A stretch of DNA of 64,000 nucleotides from Trogon surrucura. Its lineage: Eukaryota > Chordata > Aves > Trogoniformes > Trogonidae. Of this stretch, positions 11,301 to 21,927 are shown one piece after another (within the stretch, counting starts at the first letter, position 1; the number at the start of each line of letters is the position of its first letter). The translations under genes were made by a program, and so were the position numbers. The stretch covers positions 41,331,477 to 41,395,476 of the forward strand of contig CM036622.1 in assembly GCA_020746105.1 (NCBI GenBank), written 5' to 3'. The notes beneath the pieces are model-generated. The model was not told the origin of the DNA. It did not search any database and worked only from the letters and a program-made list of their open reading frames with translations.

Positions 11301-14300
11301 TTGATTTGGGCACCCTGTCAGTCCTGCTGCCTGAGAGCAAATAGGTGGTGCGGTTCATGTAGTACATAACTCCTCTGCTTTAAAGTTGAAACTGAGTTCA
11401 TGTTTATTGCTTTGAATGTTTCTTATTTAAAAATGAAGAGTAATTATCTGTAGTGGCACACTAAATAAACTGCTTTTTCCTCTTCAGGAACACTTTTCCC
11501 CTGGGGTATTCGGCATCAGCAGTTTAAGATAGTTGATTTCTTTCCTGGTCTGCCTTTTTACTGAACTTTTATCTTGCTAAAACGAATATTTTACGATTAA
11601 GAACACTTGGTCACATCTGGTACTTTTCAAAAATGGTTGCTTTTCCAAGAATAGCATGCAAACATGAAATCAGAATTGCAAGCAGATGTTTGCTAATATG
11701 GCCATAGATAACCTTTCAGCTTCATGCTTAATTTTCGTAAATAACCATCTGTAAAGAATGCAGATTAATAGAGAACTGAGATAATGTGTTAGCACTGACA
11801 GATATTAACTTTACTGTGTTGCTGATATTGTGCTTGTTACTATAAAATACCATTATTTATTGTATAAAATAGTTAGCTGCTGTTTTCGGATTTTGTCATT
11901 GCTTTTTTTACAACCTGGAAATGCTTGACTTTTTTTTTTAAAGAACACAAGATGACTACCTGGGTCAGTGAGATTGCTAATTATGGCTTAATTCTTTCAG
12001 TCATCTATATATTATTTTTTGGAGTGCTGTGGAATGGTGAGCATTTCTGGCTGTTTCTCCTTGCTTGCCTTGGCATTCTCAGTGAGTTTGCTGTGGCTCT
12101 TGCAGCAGGGCTGGTAAAAGTGGGGTGTTGGCTCACTTGACTGCTGGCTTAGAAGAAGCTCATTTAAAAACCAAATCCATCTATTTATGAGGCAGATTCT
12201 TATACTATTCCCCCGCTAAATTATATTTAACTTTGGATACATCAGCTTACAGATGCAGCTCACAATAGTTGTCCTTCACAGAGAGGTCTTCTGCCACTGC
12301 CGGAGCAGGAGACCGCAGCGTGAGCTGTGCTCTGCACTGCCTGTGCCCTTCTGGGAGGGTGCTTGTCACGGTGGAACCTTCATCAGTGGCACAACTTAGT
12401 CACGTGCTGTCGTAGGGAAGGCGTGAAATGAGACCATGCCAGAAGTGTCCCTTAAGCAGTATGAGCCATGGCATCTGGATGCTCTAAGCAGGAGGCAACT
12501 GCCTTCTGTCGGTACATCATGTCTTTACTGCACCTCTTGGTGGCGTTTTGGGAGTACAGGATGGGGGTAACTACTCACATGTCTGAAAAATAAGTGTTGG
12601 TAGAGGCAAGTTAGGAGAGGAATGCAAATTACCAAACCTGTTTGCCCAAGGGATGAACCTTGTAAGGAAGAGGTGTGGAGGACACTGGCACAGTGCTGCC
12701 TGGGCTGTGCCACCAGCCGGACCTCACAAGCGTCCTCCCCTGGTCCAGAGAGCTGTGCTCCTGGGTGGAGCTGCACGGCTTAGCAGGACTGGGCAGGTGG
12801 GGAAGGGAAGGATGGATTAAGTACTGAAATGGGTTCCCGTGAGAAAACGGCAAACCTGTAGAAGGTCTGTGTTTGGGTTGGTTTTTCTGTTGTTGCTGTT
12901 GGTTTGGTTTTTGTGTGCGAGTTTGTGTTTTTTCCAAGTACAGAAACTTTGAAATATCTTGCTTGATGAGAATATTGACATTCCTTAGAAACAGATGCAC
13001 ATGAGCACAGAAGCTACTTCTTGGCATCCAAATTTGTAGATGATGTAAAAGAATTGTTTGGGAAAAATAGCACAGAGCTGAAAATTCATTAGAGCGTTGC
13101 TCACATTGTAGTTGAAATACCTTCAAAGACAAGCTAACAATTAAAAAATCTTCAGAAGCAGAAGAGCCTTGTAGGCATTAGGGAAGGGATGGGTAGAGGC
13201 TTACGTGTTAACAAAATATCCCCAAATAGAATATTATTTTACATCTCCTGTTCTCTAGCTAGCTCCCTTGGTAATTCACAAATGGAAAATAAAATTTACA
13301 ATTATAGCTGATTAGATATTATGAGTTCTCAACAAAGCATGTTTGTGTTCTGTATGCAGTTATTACAGAGTTGCTGGGCACAACTTGTTAGTTGAATTTG
13401 AGTTATTTTTTGTGTTCAAGCAATTTAGCCTCTTCTGTTTCGTATGAAGAATGAACTGTGCTCTCCTCAGACTGCAGCAATCTTTGGATAAAGTTAATTT
13501 TACATTTTTTTTAACCACTAATTCTTTCCTGACTTAATAGCAAAAATTAACCTAATTTAATCAAGTATAGCCTATACAAAAGACTTTTGATTATGCCACT
13601 TGTGATTGTGTAGACTGCATTCACGTTTAAATAAGCAGTGTTGCCGTTCTTAATTAGGAAGATGTAAACCCACCAACTCTTTCTGGCTCCTCTTCCTTCT
13701 TCTGGGTAACTTACCTGTACGTGGTCAAGTACATCAGGACTTTTAATCCTAGATGTGAATCTGTGGTTCGTGTTAATTCGTCTGGGTTTGGTCTGAAAAA
13801 TGCCGCTTTTGTGTCCTGACGTGGATGTTGGAGGCAGTTCTGAAGCATCTTTCCAGTGCTGTGCTCTTTTGGTGGGAAACTGCAGCAAGAAGAGGCAGAG
13901 GCACTGGGGTTCTGCCTTTTGCTTTCTCTTTGGGTGGTTTGAGACTCACTAACGAAGCCAATGGTTTTCGGATGTGACCAGTCATTCTCTACTGTTAAGC
14001 AGTGTTCTTAAAACTGCTTATATTTTGAAGTTTTGAGAGGGCATAGGCTGCAATTATCAGCGTACAAGACTTTGTGAATATGGGCTGTTGGCCTTAAGTT
14101 TGGGAAATGTAATTTAAACCACTGTCAGATGCAAGTTAAAGAGCAAATTGCCTAATTTTATTTCAGCCTTCCAGTAGATTCACATTATTTGTTTGGTGTA
14201 CTTTTGATAATGCTTATTGTTTCAATGTATTATTACCTCAAACCTGAATTGCATTAATTGCACGGTTAATCTTTAAACTCATGCTATTATTCTGGAGTGA

Positions 14301-14810
14301 TTGGAAATAATGTTCTTTTTAACTTTTTTTCCTTCTAGATACAGCATTTTGTTTGAAATGACTAAAAGTAACTTACAAATGGATGAGTCTTGAAAACGGG
14401 TGTTCATGAGATTAAAGCTGAAAGAGTGTTGCAGATGCTAGGAGCTCACGATTTATTCTGGCATATGTCAACTCTGGCTTTGAAACGCTGAAGGGCAGCT
14501 GATGCTTTAAAAGTCAGATCATCTGTTTGCTAGAAACTGCTGCAGGGCACTGCTACTGGGTTAAAAATGTTTGGTTTTGAGATCTTTGAAATGTTTTCTG
14601 GTGTGTATAGCTGTTAAATTGCTCATACTTCCAGCTTTAATTGCATTTTAACGAACAATGCTTTGGTTAGTCAACCTTGATGATGTGCTGTTTGCAGGAT
14701 ATTCAGCCGTGGCAGTGCCACAGCTGTATGTGGGAGGCCTTCAGTGCTGGTTTCAGAAGGGGCTTCGACACATTCAGTCTTGACTCATTTTTTTTTTCCC
14801 CCTGTTTTAG
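8389..14810. other. Unassigned non-coding DNA
   Basis: Long AT-rich stretch without an identifiable gene or transposon. GC-richer pockets occur near 9190-9410, 12290-12370 and 12660-12790, and a G/T-rich segment near 12870-12925. The open frames in these pockets overlap on opposite strands and show no domain. It is most likely intron or intergenic DNA. Confidence 0.5.
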
Positions 14811-14925
14811 GTTTCCTGAAGCTGCACGTTGCTGGCAGCCAACGCGCTGCGATGCCCCGGCATGCCTCATGGCAGAGCCATCCGGCCGCCCCGCTGGAGC
14901 ATGGCCCTCCCCTGTAGGGAGCTTG
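14811..14925 (+). other. Candidate 115-bp exon of an unidentified transcript
   Basis: A strong acceptor (a run of T then C, ending CTGTTTTAG, then G) precedes 14811, and a strong donor GTAAGT follows 14925. The enclosed 115 bases are GC- and CpG-rich in an AT-rich setting. One of three frames is open through the exon (from base 14812, ending on a codon boundary). In that frame an internal ATG at 14869 with G at +4 would start MAEPSGRPAGAWPSPVGSL. A second frame contains a short ATG-to-stop frame, so a 5' untranslated exon is equally possible. I do not recognise the peptide. It could be a first coding exon, a leader exon, a lncRNA exon or a cryptic exon. Confidence 0.35.
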
Positions 14926-16471
14926 GTAAGTGTGAAACCTCATCCCTGGGGCTGAAAATGCTGCCTGCCGGCATCTCTGCTGTGTGTTCCGGCACCATGG
15001 TAGCTGTCACAGACCTGGTGACATGGGCTGCCTTCATCAGCCCCTTCTTGTGTGTCTTACTGTGTACTCCGGGCTTTGTGTACATTGGAAGAAGGTCTGT
15101 TGTGTAGTGATGGATGCATGTGTGGTTTATTTCTGATATTCTTTGGGAGACAGTTTCCTCTGGAGAGGTGGTTATGTTTTGAATGGATGGTAAGGTTAGA
15201 GATACAGAGTTAATAGGAGTTGGAGATGTTCACCAAGCTGTGAGTTGTCTTTTTATTGTTGCCCCCCCCCCCCCCTTTTTTTTTTTTAATACAAAAAGGT
15301 AAGCATTGGGGTGGGGAAGGTAGATTAGAGGAAGTGTGTCTGAAATGTCCTTTTGCTCCCCTCTTGTGAAAACACCAAGCTTCTGAAACTGTTGGTCTTT
15401 TTTCCTGCCACTAAAAGTATTGAGTTCCTTCACACACAGTGAACCGCATCACATCTTCCATGTATTGCTTAAATTTGCTAGGTGATGCTACCTCTTATGG
15501 AATAATGACTTTCTATGCAGTATTCCAGTTGAATCATTTACCTTTTGCAAAACTAAGGTGTGCTGGGGAGCTGGGACCTTCTGTTGACCCCCTAAGAAAG
15601 GCATTTGGTGATTTTCAGTGCCTGAATTGGAACTGGGACATTCTTTATGATTTTTATCAGTGTATAGATCAGTACATCTGCTAGTGAGTCTTGCTGAGCC
15701 ACAGCAAACACTGCTTATGATTCTCATCTTTGGGAACAAATCAAGGTATTTATGTGTCAGTGGTTGTGGGTTTATGGCTGGTTGTCATGTGTTAGACAGA
15801 ATTGTGGACTTCCTGGATCTGGATTTGTATCCTAATAGCCCTGACAAGAAGTCCCACGGGTCTAAGAGAAATCTCTGTGAATTAATCCAGCTGGGCTGTA
15901 TGTCCAAGAGGGGCAGACAATTAAAGTACTGATAGGCATCTGATAGTTTGCTTTAACTGTACATGTGGACAGGGGGGAGATGTACCTGAAATGAAGAACT
16001 ATTGTCTCATTGTTTTGTACAATGAAGAGCAGTCCAGCTTAATTTTGAACAGTCTGGACCCTGAATACACCAAGCAGAGCTGAGAAAAGAAGTAATCCTG
16101 TTTTACGTAGGTAATGCAGGCTGATGCTGGGACAATTCCTCAGACCCGATTCAGAAAACTTGTATTTTGCTAATGGACTGTTACCCTTTGGGTTTAATGT
16201 AGATGCTGATGAAAATGCATTTTGATTCTCTGAATTACCTGAGGCCAAATACTTGCATTTTGGGTCTACTACTGTAGTTGCCTTAGCAGGTACTAGCTCG
16301 TTTATGCAGTGATTGACATCTACTGTCAGTGTATGAATTAGTGGGGGAAGATGCTGCCGATTTTGAAAAATAGTCTGATTCATAGGAAATGGTCTTTCAA
16401 AGTCATGCTGTTAACCATTTGTTTCCTGTCTTCCCGCCGTTCGGTTCTCACGTCTCGCCTCACCTAGTCGA
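14926..16471. other. Unassigned non-coding DNA with a C14/T12 run
   Basis: Follows the candidate exon. It includes a run of 14 C (15262-15275) joined directly to 12 T (15276-15287), a slippage-prone homopolymer junction. No other gene or repeat is supported. Confidence 0.5.
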
Positions 16472-16560
16472 GAGGTGGCGTCCCTGCCCACAACAGGGAG
16501 GTTGGATTAGATGATCTCTAAGGTCCCTTCCAGCCCAGGCCATTCTATGATTCTATGATC
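16472..16560 (+). mobile_element. CR1 LINE, 3' end only
   Basis: Plus-strand CR1 terminus: GAGGTGGCGTCCCTGCCC, GGTTGGATTAGATGATCTCT, AAGGTCCCTTCCAGCCCAGG, then the ATTCTATG octamer twice ending at 16560. Severe 5' truncation leaving only the 3' untranslated tail is typical of CR1. The octamers are perfect, so the copy is moderately well preserved. Confidence 0.9.
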
Positions 16561-18772
16561 ATCTTGTTTGAGAGAAGATGATTGAGAAGGAGAGGCTTTT
16601 CTGTCTCGAAGCCCATGAATCTGGAGAATAGGCTGTTGAGCCTGTTGTCCTGCCTTCTCCTGGAATGGAGACAGCACGAGCAAGGGGTCTGTCTGCATGA
16701 TCAGGGCTAATAAGTAATTTTGTTAAACTGGACCACTTTGGGAGGGCTTGCAGCAGTGATGGGTGATTGCTGTTGCTGTGAACAATGTGAATTATTGTCA
16801 CCTTTGTTGATGTGAAGCTGCTTGTGAAATCATTGTCAGCAGAGCACCACCAATATGCTGGTAATGGTCACTTCAGCTTCTCATCATCTCGTGCTCAGGG
16901 ACCATGTTGCTCAGTGCCCCTGAAGGGATTGCACTCTTACTTGCCCTTTTGGGTAGGTGGTGACAGCAATGCCTGCTCTTCTCGAGATCTGATTAGCAAA
17001 GTTACCTTGTCATTGGCTTTTGTGAGACTGAACCACCACTATTATCTCACATGAAGCTCTTCCTATTCATCATGCTTTGCATTCCTTATTGGCTGCCTAT
17101 AGACAGACTGAGTTTAAATTCACCTTGCCGCTATGCTTGTAATTCTGGGGGCGAGGCTCAGAGTCTGTGCAAGACACCTTCTTTAGGTCTGAAGGATAAC
17201 TTTTTTTTTTAAGTATGTTTAGTACTTGCAGGTAACCTCTCCTTTGGGATTTTGCTATTAACTCAAACTGTGAGACAGCAAAAACTTTGAAGTGGGGTCC
17301 AGAAAGTGGTGTCTTAGTCTTTCCCTGTAAATCTGTTTACTGCCACTCCAACCTTTAGTATCCGCTTAAAGCACATCTTTTTCAGATTTTTTTTTCTTAG
17401 TCTTTTGACAGTTGATTGTTCATTTATTTTGTTTATAATATGGTGGGTTTAATTCAGTAGATCTTTTCCTTGTGGTTGTTTTTTAATGGCACGCTTATGT
17501 GTGAGCACTTTCCAGCAGTACATTTTTTTGAGGGGTCACATCCAGCCATGACTGGCATTTGCTGCAGGGTGATTCTTGGTTTTGTGAATAATTAGTTTTA
17601 ATCACTTTGGTTATACCAAATGAAATAAGTCCATTCTAGGCAACCTAATGGGGAAAAAAGGGAAACAGTTATGTGGTAGGGTGGAGCTGCAGCACATGGC
17701 TGTTCTCCAGCCTCCACCAAACCTGTGTGGATTCCCAGTGCTGAGCTGGAGTTTTGCTCCAGCCCAGTACAGTGGGGTTTTTCTGAGCTGAAAAGAAGCC
17801 ACTGCGATATCTGGGTAGCTGGGGATAAAGGCTGTTCAGCAGTTTGAGCTTCATCGACTTGGCACTACTATACCTCTCCTTCACCTGCACAGCTTCCAGT
17901 CTTGTATTTGGAGAAACCTGTAAAAATGAGGTTAAAGGGCATCTTGTGATTTCTTTTTTATTACTATTTATTACTTTTACCTTTGCTGCTCTATATATTC
18001 AATACATGTATTTGGGTAGTTGCTCATCTCTTACCAAACTTGCATGTTCAGAAGTTGTTTTTTTCACGCTTATTTTTCAAATCTATTGTTCTTCCTGGGG
18101 GCAGTGGGGAGTGTGTGTGTTCCTGGATATCATGGTCTTTTTTTTCTTCAGGTTTTCATTCTGAGCCCTTATCTCTGCATATATATTCACATCGGGTATT
18201 TGTATTGCAAGTGCTCAAGTTGGAAAGGGGCTTTCTGTGACAGTGTGTATAAGGGACTTGTATCCTGCCTTTCTTGTGCCTGTGTGCATAAGATATATAT
18301 GATTTTTAAGTAATTTGGATGAGTCAGAATTCTTTTACTTCACAAATTTTGCCTTTGCCTGTGTAGTGCTTGCAGGACTGTTTCCTTGTTCTTTTTGTGT
18401 GTGTCTGGGGGTGTCTGGCTCCTGCATTTTTTTCCTGCTTTTATCTTTCTTGGCATGTTAATCAAAAGGGAAGGAGCTAGTTGTATGGCACTTCTCTATC
18501 AATCCTTCCCTCCTTTCTGGGATGACTGTAAACTTTGCCCATCCTGTGATACCACAGATATTCTTGTGAGGTGATTGTATCGTATGGGAGGAGGCTGCAA
18601 TGTCAGCAAATGCTAAACTTGCTGATCTTTTAAGCTCTACTCCGTTTATTTTTTTTTTTTTATTAAAGTATATATATGTGCGAACATATTTGCTTGGTCA
18701 GTCTGGATTCCTTCTCAGACCTGGCAAGTCAAGAGATTTGGCACCGAGAGCATTTCCCTATCTCTGCAGCAA
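16561..18772. other. Unassigned non-coding DNA
   Basis: AT-rich with several T-runs (for example near 17201-17210 and 18650-18662). No supported gene or transposon. Confidence 0.5.
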
Positions 18773-18811
18773 TTTATATATGTGTTTATATATATATACA
18801 TATATATAAAT
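18773..18811. repeat. Imperfect TA/TATG microsatellite
   Basis: Alternating T/A and T/G dinucleotides, with TATATATATACA at the core. A simple sequence repeat of low information content. Confidence 0.75.
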
Positions 18812-19446
18812 GAAGTCTGCAAAATAATTCTTCTGAGGACTACCAGGTCCTGAGAGAGGCAGATGGTCTGTAAAAATAAGTACTGCAAGACCCTTTTATC
18901 TTCTTCTGTCTCCAAGATGTAGTTCCTAAGAGCTCCTGGATCCTGACGTGCTGGACACAACTGATGAAGAGGCCCCATGTTCCTCCTTATCTTTTCGATG
19001 TTGGAGCAAATTCACTTACCGTTTACTGTAACCTCAGTTCTGTAGCTCTCAGCACTGCATTACTGTATTTTTGGTGAGAACAGTAAGATACCTACTTTAA
19101 TTGGAGACTTAAATTTATCTGCTCTCTGAGATGATAGTTCCATGCCCTCCTCCCTAAGCTGTGGAAATGCTGTGTCTTCCACTGAAATCCCAGTAAGGAG
19201 ACTGTCGACCATCATGTTGTCCTGAGAGTCTGGACTCAACACTTATTGTATGACTTGGGCAATGTTAACACAATAAATGCATGATGCCTCATGGTGAGCC
19301 CCAAAGCATCATGCTCCTCCTTTAGGCAGTGAGCCCATAATTTCTTATGGATAATTTCTTCCAGTGAGAACCATAGAAGAACACGTATTTTTAGCAGTGG
19401 GGAACATGACTAGGGAAACATTGGACTTTTCCATAACCTGAAGCTT
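18812..19446. other. Unassigned flank of the CR1 insertion
   Basis: No gene recognised. This sequence lies beyond the 3' end of the minus-strand CR1 at 19447. I could not match its end to the other flank of the element. Confidence 0.45.
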
Positions 19447-21878
19447 CACAGAATCACAGAATGTTAGGGATTGGAAGGGACCTCGAAAGATCATCAAGTC
19501 CAATCCCCCTGCCAGAGCAGGAATGCCTAGATTATGCCACACAGGAACGTGTCCAGGCAGGTCTTGAATGTCTCCAGAGAAGGAGACTCCACAACCTCTC
19601 TGGGCAGCGTGTTCCAGTGCTCCATCACCCTCACTGAGAAGAAGTTTCTTCTCGAGTTTAAGCGGAACCTCTTATGTTCCAGTTTCAGCCCATTACCCCT
19701 TGTCCTATCATTGGTTGTCACCGAGAAGAGCCTGGCTCCATCCTTGTGACACTCACCCTTGATACATTTGTAAACATTAATGAGGTCACCCCTCAGTCTC
19801 CTCTTCTCCAAACTAAAGAGCCCCAGCTCCCTCAGTCTTTTCTCATAAGGGAGATGCTCCACTCCCTTAATCATCCTAGTTGCCCTGTGCTGGACTCTCT
19901 CCAGACGCAGCATGGGGAATAAGCAGGAGGAGCTAGAAACCTGGGTTCGGGCAGGAGATTATGATCTGGTGGCAATTACAGAGACATGGTGGGACAGCTC
20001 ACATGACTGGAATGTGGTCATGGGTGGCTATGTCCTTTTCAGGAAAGACAGGCCAGCCAGGCGAGGTGGTGGAGTCGCTCTTTACATGAAAGAGCAACTG
20101 CAATGTCTTGAATACCATCCAGGCATGGAGGAGGAGCAAGTTGAGAGTGTATGGGTTAGAATTAAGGGGCAGGGTGGCAGGAGAGATACTGTTGTGGGTG
20201 TCTATTACAGGCCACCAGATCAGGGTGAGGAAGTTGATGAGGCCTTCTACAGGCAGCTGAGAGCGGTCTCACAATCACAGGCCCTGGTTGTCGTGGGGGA
20301 TTTTAACTTCCCTGATATTTGCTGGAAGGACAACTCAGCCAGCCAGCCACAGTCCAGGACGTTCCTCCAGTGCATCGATGATAATTTTCTGATGCAAATG
20401 GTGGAGGAGCCGACTAGGAGAGGAGCACTGCTGGACCTCATCCTCGCTAACAAGGAGGATCTGGTTGAAGCAGTAAAGGTTGAGGGCTGCCTTGGCTGCA
20501 GTGACCATGAAATGATGGAGTTCAGGATCTCATGTAGCAGAAACAAAATAGCAAGCAGAATTGCAACCCTGGACTTTGCCAAGGCAAACTTTGGATTTTT
20601 CAAGCAATTACTAGAGAAAATCCTGTGGGCAAGGCTGTTTGAAGGTAAAGGGGCCCAAGATAGTTGGTTAGCGTTCAGGGACTGCTTCTACCGTGCTCAA
20701 GACCAGAGCATCCCGACACGTAGGAAGTCAAGGAAGGGAGCCAGGAGACCTGCGTGGCTAAACAGGGATCTGCTGGGTAAGCTCAAGGGCAAGAGGAGAA
20801 TTTACAGATCTTGGAAGGCAGGGCTGGCCACTTGGGAAGAGTATAAGGCTGTTGTCCGAGGATGTAGGGAGGCAACTAGGAAAGCAAAGGCCTCCCTAGA
20901 AATGAACCTGGCGAGAGGGGTCAAGGACAACAGGAAGAGCTTTTTCAAATACGTGGCAGATAAAACTAACACCAGAGGCAATGTAGGCCCACTGATGAAT
21001 GAGGTGGGTGCCTTGGTGACAGAAGATACAGAGAAGGCAGAGTTACTGAATGCCTTCTTTGTGTCTGTCTACTCTGCTGGAGGCTGTCCTGAGGAGCCCT
21101 GTTCCCCTGAGGCCCCAGAGGAAGTCAGGGCAGTGGAGGAGTTTGCTTTAGTCGATGAGGACTGGGTTAGGGACCAATTAAGCAATCTGGATATCCATAA
21201 ATCCATGGGTCCAGATGGGATGCATTCACGGGTGCTGAGGGAGCTGGCTGATGTCATTGCTAGACCACTCTCCATCATCTTTGCCAAGTCTTGGGAGACG
21301 GGAGAGGTGCCTGAGGACTGGAGGGAAGCAAATGTCACTCCAGTCTTCAAAAAGGGCAAGAAGGAGGACCCGGGTAACTACAGACCGGTCAGCCTCACCT
21401 CCATGCCTGGGAAAGTGATGGAACGACTTATCCTTGGTGCCATCTCAAGGCATATCAAGGATAAGAGGGTCATTAGAGACAGTCAACATGGCTTCACCAA
21501 GGGGAAGTCGTGCTTGACTAACCTCATAGCCTTTTACGAGGATATAACAAGGTGGATAGATGATGGCCGAGCGGTGGATGTGGTCTACCTTGACTTCAGT
21601 AAAGCATTTGACACAGTCTCCCACAGCATCCTTGCTGCTAAACTGAGGAAGTGTGGTCTAGACTCTCGGGTAGTGAGGTGGACTGTGAACTGGCTAAGGG
21701 GAAGAAACCAAGGAGTCGTGGTCAATGGGGCGGAGTCTGGTTGGAGGCCTGTATCCAGTGGAGTGCCTCAAGGGTCGGTACTGGGACCAGTATTATTCAA
21801 TATATTCATCGATGACTTGGATGAGGGACTAGAGAGTACTATCAGCAAGTTTGCTGATGACACCAAGCTGGGAGGAGT
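19447..21878 (-). mobile_element. CR1 LINE with inverted 5' part (twin-priming structure)
   Basis: The 3' end is on the minus strand. CACAGAATCACAGAATG at 19447-19463 is the complement of the CR1 octamer tail, followed (plus-strand order) by the complement of the 3' UTR and the ORF2 C-terminus up to about 19911. From 19912 the orientation flips: plus-strand ORF2 from inside the endonuclease domain to just after the reverse-transcriptase FADD motif, stopping at about 21878. Read in element orientation the order is an antisense 5' part and then a sense 3' part carrying the tail. A block of RT C-terminal sequence, which I estimate at roughly 400 bases, is missing between the two. This is what twin priming yields. 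Two independent insertions are less likely because the plus-strand piece has no CR1 3' end. No clear target-site duplication was found. Confidence 0.85.
19527..19913 (-). pseudogene. CR1 ORF2 C-terminal fragment
   Basis: An open minus-strand frame of 128 codons encodes the end of CR1 ORF2. It has the conserved [15 protein letters not shown] and [18 protein letters not shown] stretches, then VYKCIKGE, the [14 protein letters not shown] segment, and [19 protein letters not shown] before a TAG at 19527. In the intact protein this region lies downstream of the reverse-transcriptase core. The first residues come from the inversion junction, so the apparent ATG is not a biological start. No stop or frameshift interrupts it. 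It lies head-to-head with the rest of the same protein, which reads away from it on the other strand, and the two cannot be translated together. Confidence 0.85.
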
Positions 21879-21927
21879 CCATCCCATTAATGTAAGGACA
21901 TGGAGGCTGAACCCTATATCAGGATAG
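19912..21927 (+). pseudogene. CR1 ORF2 fragment: endonuclease plus reverse transcriptase core
   Basis: An open frame of 671 codons; about the first 656 are CR1 ORF2 and the rest is flanking DNA. It encodes the APE-type endonuclease that nicks target DNA and the reverse transcriptase that copies the element's RNA. Visible motifs are AITETWWD (about residues 21-28), [10 protein letters not shown] (126-135), SDHE (197-200), [11 protein letters not shown] motif [10 protein letters not shown] (559-567), motif [11 protein letters not shown] (617-626) and the catalytic FADD (647-650). The endonuclease lacks its N-terminal strand, which would precede MGNKQEEL, and the protein stops just after FADD, so thumb and C-terminal regions are absent. 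The ATG is internal to the family protein. No stop or frameshift occurs across 2 kb, which suggests a young insertion. It is a dead copy because of truncation and inversion. Confidence 0.9.

Noticed and set aside
18100-18130. Short GT-rich run as a microsatellite
   Set aside because: Fewer than six dinucleotide copies, below what I would call a repeat locus.
19534-19922. Plus-strand frames over the CR1 3' segment
   Set aside because: They are antisense shadows of the CR1 ORF2 C-terminal frame on the minus strand.
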